Source: Paenibacillus sp. MSJ-34
GTDB taxonomy: Bacteria > Bacillota > Bacilli > Paenibacillales > Paenibacillaceae
Assembly (NCBI RefSeq): GCF_018918005.1
Contig: NZ_JAHLPR010000009.1
Span: forward strand, 62,001-126,000
Direction: 5' to 3'
DNA: 64,000 nt
Numbering within the stretch: position 1 is the first letter of the stretch; each line of letters opens with the position of its first letter. Below the pieces are notes generated by a model. It worked only from the letters and a program-made list of their open reading frames with translations. It searched no databases and was not told where the DNA came from. The position numbers were made by a program, and so were the translations under genes. This document shows, one piece after another, positions 34,087-42,536 of the stretch.

Positions 34087-35648
34087 AAGTATTGTTAGTA
34101 GACGACGAAGAGCATGTAAGAGAAGGAATTACCTTGGCGGTCGATTGGCGGAAATTCGGCGTTACTGAAGTATTGGAAGCGGAAGACGGGCGGCAGGCGT
34201 TGGCGCTTGCCCGCGAGCATAAACCTGCGGTAATGTTCTGCGACATGAACATGCCCGGCATGGATGGGGTAGCGCTGCTCCGATCGCTGCGCCGGGAAAG
34301 CTTGAAGACGCAAGTGATCGTCGTAAGCGGGTACGATCATTTTGCTTATACGCATGCGGCGCTGATGGCCAAAGGGGTCGATTATTTGCTGAAGCCTTTT
34401 CGCAAAAAGGATTTGGAGCAAGCTTTGACAAGGGCGGTCACCGCCTGGAGGGAGCAGGAAAGCAGCGAAGAGGAAGAGATCCATTCAGGTTACCGGATAC
34501 GTCAAGCGGAAGACTTGTTGGACGAGCATAAGCTGGCCGGCTATTTGAAAGGGGAATTCGCTTTTCATGAGGGGATACGCCATATTTTCGCGAGGAGGGG
34601 GCTTCCCGCAGGTTCCGTAACGGCGGCGATGCTGCTGCCATCCAACCGTTCGGATATTCAATACCGGCGTTTTCAAGGCGATGTCGAACTGTTTGCGTTC
34701 GCCTTGCATAATATCGCCCATGAGGTTTTGGAGCCGTACAACCCTTATTACTTATGCAGACTGGACGATGAGCAGTGGGTACTTTTAACCTTTTGGGGCT
34801 CGTCCGGCATGATGCCGTCCAAACAAAAATTTTATATTGAGAAATTAGCCCAATGCTGGTTGGATACGTTGGGACTGAAGATGTTGATCGGGATTCACGA
34901 GGGGGAGGCCGGCGCGGAGACGCTGCCGCAGGCGATCGCCGGCGCGCGCGCGGCGCTCTTGATGTGCGACGTCATATCGGGCGTCTCGCAACATAAAGAC
35001 GATGCGACGAAATTGCCGAGCTTGGCGGAACGCCGGATTTTCCTGGAGACCGCATTGCAGAGAAAGGATAAGGCGTACGTCGCCGAGATTGTCCGGTCCT
35101 TTGCGCAGGAGCTGAAGGATCGGGGAACATTGCGGTTGAAAGATCTGCAGGGCTATACCTATGAAGCGAATCTGCTTTTGGAAAAGGCGTACCGCGATCG
35201 GCCGTCGGACAACAATGCCGCCGTTTCGTTTATGCCGTTATGGATCGCGGATATCGACGAATGGCAGCGGCTGTTTGCCGAAGCATGGTGCTCGCTGATC
35301 GACCGCAGCGGCGGCGGGTTCCCGATCCGCAGCATCGAAGCGATCCATGAATATATAACCCTCCATTTTCAGGAGGATATATCCTTGGCGATGCTATCCC
35401 GGAAATTCAATTTCAATCCGTGGTATATCGCGCGCAAGTTCAAGGAGACGTACGGCACGACCATCATTACCTATTTGACGGAGCTTAGGGTAGAGCGCGC
35501 CAAATCGCTCCTCGTCGGCACGAATATTTCCGTGTCGGAGATGGCCGGGCTGCTCGGTTATACGGATGAAAATTATTTCGGCAAAGTATTCAAGAAACAG
35601 ACAGGCCAATCTCCGCTTCAATTCCGGAAAGAAAATAGGCATGTCTAA
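34083..35648 (+). CDS. YesN-like response regulator with AraC-type HTH
   Basis: 521 residues: receiver domain (LLVDDEEHVREG, MFCDMNMPGMDG phospho-Asp, LLKPFRKKDL Lys), a long middle region (about 130-410) without recognised domain, and a C-terminal pair of AraC-type helix-turn-helix motifs (about 415-520, LSRKFNFNPWYIARKF; GYTDENYFGKVFKKQTG). GTG start 34083 overlaps the kinase stop codon. By position it should activate the ABC importer and phosphoesterase genes immediately downstream. Confidence 0.93.
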   Translation: MKVLLVDDEEHVREGITLAVDWRKFGVTEVLEAEDGRQALALAREHKPAVMFCDMNMPGMDGVALLRSLRRESLKTQVIVVSGYDHFAYTHAALMAKGVDYLLKPFRKKDLEQALTRAVTAWREQESSEEEEIHSGYRIRQAEDLLDEHKLAGYLKGEFAFHEGIRHIFARRGLPAGSVTAAMLLPSNRSDIQYRRFQGDVELFAFALHNIAHEVLEPYNPYYLCRLDDEQWVLLTFWGSSGMMPSKQKFYIEKLAQCWLDTLGLKMLIGIHEGEAGAETLPQAIAGARAALLMCDVISGVSQHKDDATKLPSLAERRIFLETALQRKDKAYVAEIVRSFAQELKDRGTLRLKDLQGYTYEANLLLEKAYRDRPSDNNAAVSFMPLWIADIDEWQRLFAEAWCSLIDRSGGGFPIRSIEAIHEYITLHFQEDISLAMLSRKFNFNPWYIARKFKETYGTTIITYLTELRVERAKSLLVGTNISVSEMAGLLGYTDENYFGKVFKKQTGQSPLQFRKENRHV

Positions 35649-35788
35649 GCGGGTCCTTGCCTTTGAACCGAAGAAGTCCCGATATTCCCTTTTTGGGTCA
35701 ATATATTCTCTGCCGTCAACCTCTGGCAGTCTATTAGAATAAAGAGCATAGGAAACATAATCAACGAAAACTACAGGGGGAACGAGTT

Positions 35789-37066
35789 GTGAAGAAAAAG
35801 TTATTCGCGATGCTCACGGTTTTCACGATGCTTGGCGCGCTTGTAGCGGGCTGCGGCGGCGGCACCGAGAAAAACGCCGACGTTAAGGAAGCCGCGGGGG
35901 ACAACGGCGGGGAGAAAGTAACGATCAAGCTGCTCCAAAACAAAATCGAAATTACGGATAAAGTAAAGGCGATGGTCGAGGACTATATGGCCGAGAACCC
36001 GAATGTGATCATCGAAGCGCAAGTCGTCAAAGATTATAATACGATTCTGAAAACGCGCTTCGCTTCCGGGGACGAGCCCGATATTTTTTATTCGAACGGA
36101 TACAGCATCATGGAATCCTGGTCGGAAAATTTGCTTGACCTGTCCAATGAACCGTGGATGGAGAAAGCCTCTCCGTTATCGATCGAGGGCATGACGGTAG
36201 ACGGCAAAAAGCTGGGCTTCCCGCTTGCTTTCGAAGGTTTCGGCGTCATCTATAACAAGGATTTGTTCGCGCAGGCGGGTATTGAGCAATTGCCTGTCAC
36301 GTTTACGGAACTGAAGGAAACGGCCGAGAAGCTGAAAGCGGCCGGCATCGAGCCTTACACGGAAGCTTATCAGGAATCCTTCCCGTTATACCATTTGTTC
36401 AACTTGCCGTTCGCCTATGAGAGCGACCCGGCCGCATCCTTGGACAAATTGAAAAACGGCGAGATGAAAATCGGCGACCTGAAATATATCGACAATTTCT
36501 TCGACGTACTGGGACTTGGAGCCGATTACGGAAAAGGTCTCGAATCGTTAGGCGTCAACTACGATAACCAAATTTCCAACTTCGCCACGGGCAAAACGGC
36601 GATGATGCATCAAGGCGTTTGGACGATCGATCCGATCCAGAAAGTCAATCCCGATTTGAATATGGGGATGTTCGCTCTTCCGCTTACCGACAATCCGGAA
36701 GAAACGAGAATGCCGGTTTCGGTACCCGGATACTATGTTGTGAACAAAAATTCCAAACATGTCGACGAAGTGTTGAAGTTTTTGGAATGGCTTCATCAGA
36801 ACGGGCAGAAATATATTGTAGATTCCTTTAAATTTATTCCTGCTTTCACCGATTTGCAAACGACTCCGGAACTTGGTCCGCTCGCAATGGATATGTCCGC
36901 TTATGTCGAGAACGGAAAAACCGTTCCTTGGGCGTTTAGCGCATGGCCGGTCGGCATCAAGGAAGATTCGCCTAAAATTTTGCAGGCATATATCGGAGGC
37001 CAAACGAACAAAGAACAGACGCTTCAAGAATTGCAAAACGCTTGGGACCTTCGGGTAAAAAAATAA
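35789..37066 (+). CDS. Carbohydrate ABC transporter substrate-binding lipoprotein
   Basis: 425 residues of the family 1 solute-binding proteins (MalE/UgpB/MsmE type) with a lipobox (GALVAGCGGG). Recognisable parts are EIYLPTVE-like hinge regions such as DEPDIFYSNG, GVIYNKDLFAQAGI and the C-terminal FKFIPAFTDL. Start GTG 35789 follows AGGGGGAA. It lies downstream of the YesMN-like pair and upstream of two permease genes; no ATPase gene is in the cluster, so a shared multi-sugar ATPase (MsmX-like) encoded elsewhere is likely. An inverted repeat (CTGCC and GGCAG ten bases apart) in the 140-base leader might be the AraC-type regulator's site. Confidence 0.88.
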   Translation: MKKKLFAMLTVFTMLGALVAGCGGGTEKNADVKEAAGDNGGEKVTIKLLQNKIEITDKVKAMVEDYMAENPNVIIEAQVVKDYNTILKTRFASGDEPDIFYSNGYSIMESWSENLLDLSNEPWMEKASPLSIEGMTVDGKKLGFPLAFEGFGVIYNKDLFAQAGIEQLPVTFTELKETAEKLKAAGIEPYTEAYQESFPLYHLFNLPFAYESDPAASLDKLKNGEMKIGDLKYIDNFFDVLGLGADYGKGLESLGVNYDNQISNFATGKTAMMHQGVWTIDPIQKVNPDLNMGMFALPLTDNPEETRMPVSVPGYYVVNKNSKHVDEVLKFLEWLHQNGQKYIVDSFKFIPAFTDLQTTPELGPLAMDMSAYVENGKTVPWAFSAWPVGIKEDSPKILQAYIGGQTNKEQTLQELQNAWDLRVKK

Positions 37067-37077
37067 AGTCATTGGCA

Positions 37078-37114
37078 GGTTCCTGGTTGACAATTAACGG
37101 CCAGAAACCTTTTA
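37078..37114 (+). terminator. Intra-operon stem-loop after the binding-protein gene
   Basis: AGGTTCCTGG (37078-37087) pairs with CCAGAAACCT (37101-37110), one mismatch, followed by TTTT. Such partial terminators between a binding-protein gene and its permease genes commonly allow higher expression of the former. Confidence 0.6.
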
Positions 37115-37149
37115 CATTCCTATAACTGTAAATGAAAGGAGAGAATGAC

Positions 37150-38025
37150 GTGAAGTCGAAAACAAGACAATATTTGGTCTATTCCGTTTTCGTAGCTCCG
37201 GCCGTGCTGTTTTTCTGCTTGATTATTCTGCTTCCGTTCGTACGAGGCGTCATTTATTCGTTTCAAGATTGGAACGGGATCAGCAGCAACGTTGGCTGGG
37301 CGGGTCTGGACAACTATCGCATGTTGTTCGAAGACCGCTACTTCTGGAAATCATTCGGATTTACCATTAAGTATGTCGCCGTCACGGCGATCCTGTTTAA
37401 CATTTTCGGGTTCCTTATCGCTTTGGCTTTAAACGTAGCGCTCAAAACGAAAAACTTGCTGCGCACCGGCTTTTTCTTGCCGCATGTCATCGGAGGCGTC
37501 ATCATCGGGTTTATTTGGCAATTTATCATTGTCCAGCTCTTCGGGGAAATCGGCCAAATGACCGGCTGGGCCTTATTTCAGAAAAACTGGCTCAGCTTGC
37601 CCGGTCCGGCGTTCTGGTCCATCGTCATCGTCGCGGTATGGCATTCGGCCGGTTACTACATGATCATTTACTTGGCGGCGCTGCAAGGGGTGCCGAAGGA
37701 TTTGCTGGAAGCGGCGGAAATCGACGGCGCCGGACGGCTGCGCCGATTGTGGAATGTCGTCGTGCCGATGATCCGCCCGGCCATGACCGTATGCGTATTT
37801 TTGGCGATTTCCAGCAGCTTTAAAGCGTTCGATCTGAACTTTTCTTTGACGAAAGGCGGTCCGTTCGGGTCGACGGAGTCGCTCGCTTTGCAAATTTATA
37901 CCGATGCGTTCATGAAAAACCTGTTTACTTACGCATCGACGAAAGCCGTTTTCTTCTTCGTCATTCTGGCGTCGATTACATTGATTCAAACGGCGGTTAT
38001 GAAACGCAAGGAGGTGGAAATGTGA
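37150..38025 (+). CDS. Carbohydrate ABC transporter permease (MalF/UgpA-like)
   Basis: 291 residues, six membrane segments, with the EAA-type cytoplasmic loop DLLEAAEIDGAGRLRR. Opening segment (VFVAPAVLFF) and SFQDWNGIS are typical of CUT1 family permeases. Start chosen at GTG 37150 because AAGGAG lies eight to twelve bases before it; the ATG at 37132 overlaps that ribosome binding site. The partner permease overlaps the stop by four bases. Confidence 0.9.
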   Translation: MKSKTRQYLVYSVFVAPAVLFFCLIILLPFVRGVIYSFQDWNGISSNVGWAGLDNYRMLFEDRYFWKSFGFTIKYVAVTAILFNIFGFLIALALNVALKTKNLLRTGFFLPHVIGGVIIGFIWQFIIVQLFGEIGQMTGWALFQKNWLSLPGPAFWSIVIVAVWHSAGYYMIIYLAALQGVPKDLLEAAEIDGAGRLRRLWNVVVPMIRPAMTVCVFLAISSSFKAFDLNFSLTKGGPFGSTESLALQIYTDAFMKNLFTYASTKAVFFFVILASITLIQTAVMKRKEVEM

Positions 38026-38855
38026 AGCAGCATCGTTACGGCGCGGGGAAATTCCTGCTGGAACTAATCATGATCGTATTGGCGCTTCTCTTTCTTTTTC
38101 CGATCTACATTACCTTTATAAGCGGATTTAAATCGTTTAGCGAAATTATCGAATCGGCATTGGCGCTCCCGAGCAAGTTTCAATTCGATAACTTTATCAC
38201 CGTATGGAAACAGCTCGATTTCTTGAAGGTGTTCACCAACTCATTGCTCGTTACGGTCGTGTCCGTCATACTGATCTTGCTGATCAGTTCGGCTGCCGCC
38301 TATCAATTGGTAAGGCGTCCGGGCGTTGTAAGCCAAATTATTTTTTTCGCTATCCTGTCTTCGCTGGTCATTCCGTTTCAAACGCTGATGATTCCGCTCG
38401 TCAAGGTGGCGAAAGATATGAGCCTGATCGATTCCTTGTACGGCTTGATTCTTATGTATTGCGGGTTCGGCTTGCCTTTGGCCGTCTTTTTATACCACGG
38501 CTTTATCAAATCGGTGCCGCATGAGCTCGAAGAGGCGGCCCATATCGACGGAAGCGGGCCATTCGGCGTCTATTTCCGCATTCTGCTCCCGCTCTTGAAG
38601 CCGATCACGACGACGATCGCCATCCTGCATACATTATGGATTTGGAACGACTTCTTGTTGCCGTTGATCACTTTGACCTCGGAGAAGAATAAAACGATTC
38701 CGCTGGCGTCGTCGGTATATTTCGGCGAGTACAATAACGAATATCATCTGGCTATGGCTGCGATGACGCTGGCCATTATTCCGATGGTCATCTTCTTTCT
38801 GCTCATGCAGAAGCATATTATCGCAGGGATTACATCCGGTGCGGTAAAGGGTTAG
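38022..38855 (+). CDS. Carbohydrate ABC transporter permease (MalG/UgpE-like)
   Basis: 277 residues, six membrane segments, with EAA loop ELEEAAHIDGSGPFG and a C-terminal QKHIIAGITSGAVKG, the classical MalG ending. GTG 38022 overlaps the preceding stop. It forms a heterodimer with the previous permease. The cluster lacks its own ATPase gene. Confidence 0.92.
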   Translation: MKQHRYGAGKFLLELIMIVLALLFLFPIYITFISGFKSFSEIIESALALPSKFQFDNFITVWKQLDFLKVFTNSLLVTVVSVILILLISSAAAYQLVRRPGVVSQIIFFAILSSLVIPFQTLMIPLVKVAKDMSLIDSLYGLILMYCGFGLPLAVFLYHGFIKSVPHELEEAAHIDGSGPFGVYFRILLPLLKPITTTIAILHTLWIWNDFLLPLITLTSEKNKTIPLASSVYFGEYNNEYHLAMAAMTLAIIPMVIFFLLMQKHIIAGITSGAVKG

Positions 38856-38883
38856 GAAGAAACGGACGAAAGGACGAATCACG

Positions 38884-40692
38884 ATGAGAGTTGTCATTTT
38901 GGGAGATTTCCATTTGCATTCCGACCAATACGACGCGACGCGATCGGCAATGGAGGATATCGCAAATTGCAATCCGGATTTGGTTATACCGCTGGGAGAC
39001 TTCGGCAGTCAGGGGATGATCGGGCGGATCGAAGGCCTTGAAGAAGCGTTCGAATTTTTGAAGCAAACGGGAGCGCCGTTAAGGCCGATCCTCGGCAATC
39101 ACGATTTGGAACTGGAATCGGGCAACGGCGTTCAGGCAAAAGGCACGGTTCAGCGGCGTTTTATGGAGATGTTCGATCTGGACAAGCCTTACGGGGTGCT
39201 GGAATACGACGATTTCCGCTTCTTCTTCGCTTCCACCGAACCGCAAATGCCGAATTCTTGTTACGACGTGCAGGAATGCTTCGTATCCGACGAACAATTC
39301 GATTGGTTGGCGCGGAAATTGAAGGAGCGTCCGAACGTGCCGGTCGTCTTCTTTACGCATGCTCCGCCGATCGGATGCGGGCTGCGTACGGTGCCGAAAG
39401 TGCATGTGCGTTCGACGAACGCTTATTTGGATCAAAATCACCAACCGCATCGCTGGCATGAATTAGTTAAAAATACGCCGGAAATCGTCATGTGGTTCTC
39501 GGCCCATTATCATCTGAGCCATATTCATACGGATTCGCATACGTACCGGCACGGCACTCATTTCTTTATTACCGGAGTGCACGGGCCGACGTTCACGCGC
39601 GACGGAGGACGGCAATCGAGAATTTTGGATATCGATGCCAATGCGGTGCGAGTGCTAACCTTGGATCATACGAAGCGCGCGATCACGGACGAAGGCGGGT
39701 GGGAGCATGCCGGCAATGCGAAAGAGCTGATTGCTCCGACCGAAGTTTCGCTCGCTCCCGTTCATTCCTGTTCGGTAGGCGAGGAGCCGGCCATTCGGAA
39801 CGGTATCGTGCCGCTGTCTTCCAAACGGTATTTGGTTTCGACAGAGGACGGTTTTACGTGGGAGGCGGAGCCGGAAACCGAGTCCGTACTCGGTACGCTT
39901 CATATCGGCGCGCCTTTGAAAGGGATTGCCGTGACGCCGGGCCATGTATGGATGGCTTGGGACCGTTTCGTCGGCCGGACGGATCTCCGCAGCCCATGGC
40001 GGTTCGTCCGCGATGCGGATGGAGCATGGCCGTTCGAGAAAGTGCGGTTCGAGAGCGAAGCGACCGCGATGGCGGAACGCGATTCCGGGGGAATCTGGGC
40101 GGCGGTCGGCACGGAGCTTTGGAGCATTGACGATTCGTCCGGTCCCGGCAAGCTGACGATCGAGCGGACTGCGGCATTGCCGGAATCATGTTTGCAACTG
40201 TACGCGGAAGGAACGAAATTATGGATGCTTGCCCATTCGGGCACATTGTACCGTTACGACGACGAGACGCGCGGATTCGTATCGGAGCATACAGGCGTTG
40301 CGGCATGGGATGCCTGGCGGGATCAGGAAGCGGCGATCGTGAAAGAGAACGGAGATTTGTCTATCGTTTCGACGGACGGATGCAATCGTTATGTCCTTCC
40401 TTTGATGGGTTTGCACCCGGAAGGGGACGAGGGGAACATGCAGATCGTCTGTCTCGGCAATCACCGCATCGCGTTTCTGATTGGCGGGCAAGCTTACTTT
40501 GCCGCAGTAAACGAACGAATATTGCGCAAGTTCGATACGGCGGAAGGACGGGCGGTCGCCATTACGCGTTCGTATCCTGACGGAGACGCCTGGATTTGCT
40601 CTTCGATCGCCATCGCTATGAACGCGGTCAATGAGGCAAAGCGCCCGAAGCTTCAAGTATGGCGCATCGAGACGAACCGGGAGCGCCTGTAG
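38884..40692 (+). CDS. Calcineurin-like metallophosphoesterase with large C-terminal domain
   Basis: 602 residues. Residues 1-250 carry all metallophosphoesterase motifs: GDFHLH, GDFGSQ, GNHDLE, FFTHAPP and SAHYHLSH. The remaining about 330 residues have no recognised domain; recurring segments with Trp and alternating beta pattern (GHVWMAWDRF, GGIWAAVGTELW, GTKLWMLAHSG) suggest a beta-propeller or similar repeat fold. No signal peptide. It is the last gene of the YesMN-ABC cluster, 28 bases after the permease, so it probably acts on the imported compound, for example a phosphodiester or a cyclic phosphate. An unpaired-T hairpin (AACCGG and CCGGTT) follows at about 40711-40733. Confidence 0.85.
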   Translation: MRVVILGDFHLHSDQYDATRSAMEDIANCNPDLVIPLGDFGSQGMIGRIEGLEEAFEFLKQTGAPLRPILGNHDLELESGNGVQAKGTVQRRFMEMFDLDKPYGVLEYDDFRFFFASTEPQMPNSCYDVQECFVSDEQFDWLARKLKERPNVPVVFFTHAPPIGCGLRTVPKVHVRSTNAYLDQNHQPHRWHELVKNTPEIVMWFSAHYHLSHIHTDSHTYRHGTHFFITGVHGPTFTRDGGRQSRILDIDANAVRVLTLDHTKRAITDEGGWEHAGNAKELIAPTEVSLAPVHSCSVGEEPAIRNGIVPLSSKRYLVSTEDGFTWEAEPETESVLGTLHIGAPLKGIAVTPGHVWMAWDRFVGRTDLRSPWRFVRDADGAWPFEKVRFESEATAMAERDSGGIWAAVGTELWSIDDSSGPGKLTIERTAALPESCLQLYAEGTKLWMLAHSGTLYRYDDETRGFVSEHTGVAAWDAWRDQEAAIVKENGDLSIVSTDGCNRYVLPLMGLHPEGDEGNMQIVCLGNHRIAFLIGGQAYFAAVNERILRKFDTAEGRAVAITRSYPDGDAWICSSIAIAMNAVNEAKRPKLQVWRIETNRERL

Positions 40693-40822
40693 CTACGTTC
40701 TTGGCGATGACGAACCGGTATAGACCAAGCCGGTTAACAGGGACGGATTCGAGGACATCATGTCAGACAATACCGCTCCAGCGGAAAATGGATAGGCAGC
40801 CGTTGAAGGACCTTTAAATCAG

Positions 40823-40958
40823 CAAGCCTGCAAAAATACATCTTTTTTCTCGCGACAATGGAGTATGGGGTGATTTGGTAGGGAATTCCTGTATAATCGC
40901 AGGCTTTTTTACCTACCCTCCTGTTTCGATGAGAAATACCTGGATGATTGCAGGAATT
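40823..40958. repeat. Partial palindrome element, three sites
   Basis: Palindromes start at 40823, 40885 and 40936 (62 and 51 bp apart). Two are bounded by CCTG and CAGG with partly matching centres; the first shares AAGCCTGC and ATACA with the reverse complement of the second. The position expected for a first site (40772) shows no match. The remainder of this 364-base gap before mgtC is featureless. Confidence 0.6.
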
Positions 40959-41056
40959 TGTAATCGTCACGGGAAATCTTCATGGCGCAACCGGCTGGAT
41001 ACGCGGGAAATCGCTTAGCGCAACGTTATCGTGGGAAGGGGGAGTCGTTTGGAACA

Positions 41057-41776
41057 ATGGGACAAAGCGTTTGGCATATTACCCAGTGGGAATTGGTTCT
41101 CAGGCTGATCATGGCCGCCGCCGTGGGCGGTCTCATCGGCATCGAGCGGGAGAGGAACAATCATGCGGCCGGTTTCCGTACGCATATTCTCGTCTGCTTG
41201 GGATCCGCGATGATTATGTTATTGTCGATTTACGGTTTTGCCGAATTTGCCGCCGAGCCGAACGTACGGATGGATCCCGCCCGCCTGGCCGCGCAAGTCG
41301 TCAGCGGCATCGGGTTTCTCGGCGCAGGCGCCATTTTGCGGAACGGCAATGTCATTAAAGGCTTGACGACGGCCGCATCGGTATGGGTTGTCGCCGCCCT
41401 CGGTTTATGCGTGGGAGCAGGCTTCTATACCGGCGCGCTCGTTTGTACGCTATTGGCGCTAATCAGCTTGCATTTATTGAACAAATGGGAAAAAACATGG
41501 GGAAAAGAACGTAGAAATCGGGAATTGGACATTGAATTGATCGATTACGCGGGCGTACTCGCCGAGCTCCATGCCGCCTTGCGCGAGAAAGGCATCCATA
41601 TTGTCAATATGCGGATCGTTCCGGGCAAAGCGGCATCCCGTCCCGCAGGGGAAGCGCCGGCAATCGCCGTCAAGCTGGTGCTGCGGGTCAAGTCGCCGGA
41701 CAAATTGCTGGCGGCGATCGAAGAAATATCGAAATGGGAGCATGTCGTTTCCGTGCAATCGGAACAGCTGCCATAA
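41057..41776 (+). CDS. MgtC/SapB family membrane protein
   Basis: 239 residues. The N-terminal part has four to five membrane segments with family motifs GGLIGIERERNN, FRTHILVCLGSAMIML and VVSGIGFLGAGAILR, then GLTTAASVWVVAALGLCVG. The C-terminal about 85 residues form a soluble domain of ACT-like appearance (LHAALREKGIHIVNMR). MgtC proteins are linked to magnesium homeostasis, virulence and F-ATPase modulation; the molecular activity is debated. ATG 41057 is somewhat distant (13 bases) from the GGAAGGGGGAG ribosome binding site. It is monocistronic with its own terminator. Confidence 0.9.
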   Translation: MGQSVWHITQWELVLRLIMAAAVGGLIGIERERNNHAAGFRTHILVCLGSAMIMLLSIYGFAEFAAEPNVRMDPARLAAQVVSGIGFLGAGAILRNGNVIKGLTTAASVWVVAALGLCVGAGFYTGALVCTLLALISLHLLNKWEKTWGKERRNRELDIELIDYAGVLAELHAALREKGIHIVNMRIVPGKAASRPAGEAPAIAVKLVLRVKSPDKLLAAIEEISKWEHVVSVQSEQLP

Positions 41777-41785
41777 ATGCGCAAG

Positions 41786-41822
41786 AAGCAGCGGTGCAGA
41801 GAGAGGGGCCCGCTGCTTTTTT
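41786..41822 (+). terminator. Terminator of the mgtC-like gene
   Basis: AAGCAGCGG (41786-41794) pairs with CCGCTGCTT (41810-41818), then Ts. Confidence 0.88.
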
Positions 41823-41963
41823 GTTTGCCGGCGTCTCGGCGACCCGCCTTATATCGGAATATGTGGGGTTCGTTATGATAGATTAATGTGCCGGTGTTAG
41901 TTTATCCCGCGTGTTTCGGTTATACCGTTTCTGGCTCTCGCCTCGTTCCTCTTGATTTTTTCT

Positions 41964-42078
41964 CCCTTTTGTCGATATCCCGTTTGGTCAGTAGGTTGTT
42001 TATCTTCCCTTTGTCGATATCCCGTTTGGTCAGAAGGTTGTGTTTATCTTCCCTTTTGTCGGTATTCCTTTCGATCAG
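41964..42078. repeat. Three direct copies of a 28-bp dispersed repeat
   Basis: Units at 41964-41991, 42007-42033 and 42051-42078 share CCCTTTTGTCGATATCCC and GGTCAG (period 43-44 bp). The third is the most diverged. The same unit forms the inverted pair at 3003-3064, and an inverted single copy is at 42289-42316. Confidence 0.8.
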
Positions 42079-42288
42079 AAGTGGGGCTCCGCTATTCCGG
42101 CCGTTCAGAGAGCCGAATTGATTACGAAATTTAGGCAGGAACGGGAATGGCTCGTTCGTATCGAAGGCATAGGCGGCAAACATTTGCATAATGATCTTGT
42201 TTTATTCTCGTCTCCAAATAAAAGTTGTACACCGTTTAGTACCACTGTGTACTACGTTCGTTCACCTTGACCCCAAGGAATTTGCATC
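42079..42288. other. Intergenic stretch without recognised gene
   Basis: No convincing coding frame, promoter or terminator is seen. A small dyad (AGTAC, six bases, GTACT) occurs near 42239-42254. Confidence 0.5.
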
Positions 42289-42316
42289 ATGAGCAAAGGG
42301 GATTTCGACAGAAGGC
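42289..42316 (-). repeat. Single inverted copy of the 28-bp dispersed repeat
   Basis: GGGGATTTCGACAGAAGG matches the reverse complement of the consensus unit; about 20 of 28 positions agree with the arm at 3037-3064. Confidence 0.65.
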
Positions 42317-42344
42317 GAAATAAGAGACATAGGGACAGGCCCGA

Positions 42345-42416
42345 CAGACACGGGATACCTAGCAGCCACGGGGTAACTACCAGACACGGAATACCTGGCA
42401 GACGCGGATTCAGAGA
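42345..42416. repeat. Tandem repeat, four 18-bp units
   Basis: Units at 42345, 42363, 42381 and 42399 begin CAGACACGG or CAGNC-CGG variants. The plus strand frame through them would encode a six-residue repeat (RHGIPS-like), but that frame is composed of this repeat and the 28-bp dispersed repeat, so a real gene is doubtful. Confidence 0.75.
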
Positions 42417-42464
42417 GGCGAACCGGCCCCTCGATTGCGCCGACGCTTGCGGTACAGCGGGGGC

Positions 42465-42493
42465 TTTCAGTTTTGCGGATTTTACTATATAAT
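42465..42493 (+). promoter_or_regulatory. Promoter of ychF
   Basis: TTTCAG (42465-42470), 17-bp spacer, perfect -10 TATAAT (42488-42493), about 44 bases before the ychF start. Confidence 0.55.
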
Positions 42494-42536
42494 ATATTAG
42501 TTAAGTTGTTATGATAATTAAGGAGTGTATTGATAT

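Noticed and set aside
41964-42078. Possible CRISPR array
   Set aside because: Only three diverging copies with 15-17 base gaps, no cas genes, and the same unit occurs as an inverted pair elsewhere.
42289-42492. 67-codon open frame upstream of ychF
   Set aside because: It is made of the 28-bp dispersed repeat and an 18-bp tandem repeat; the composition explains the open frame.
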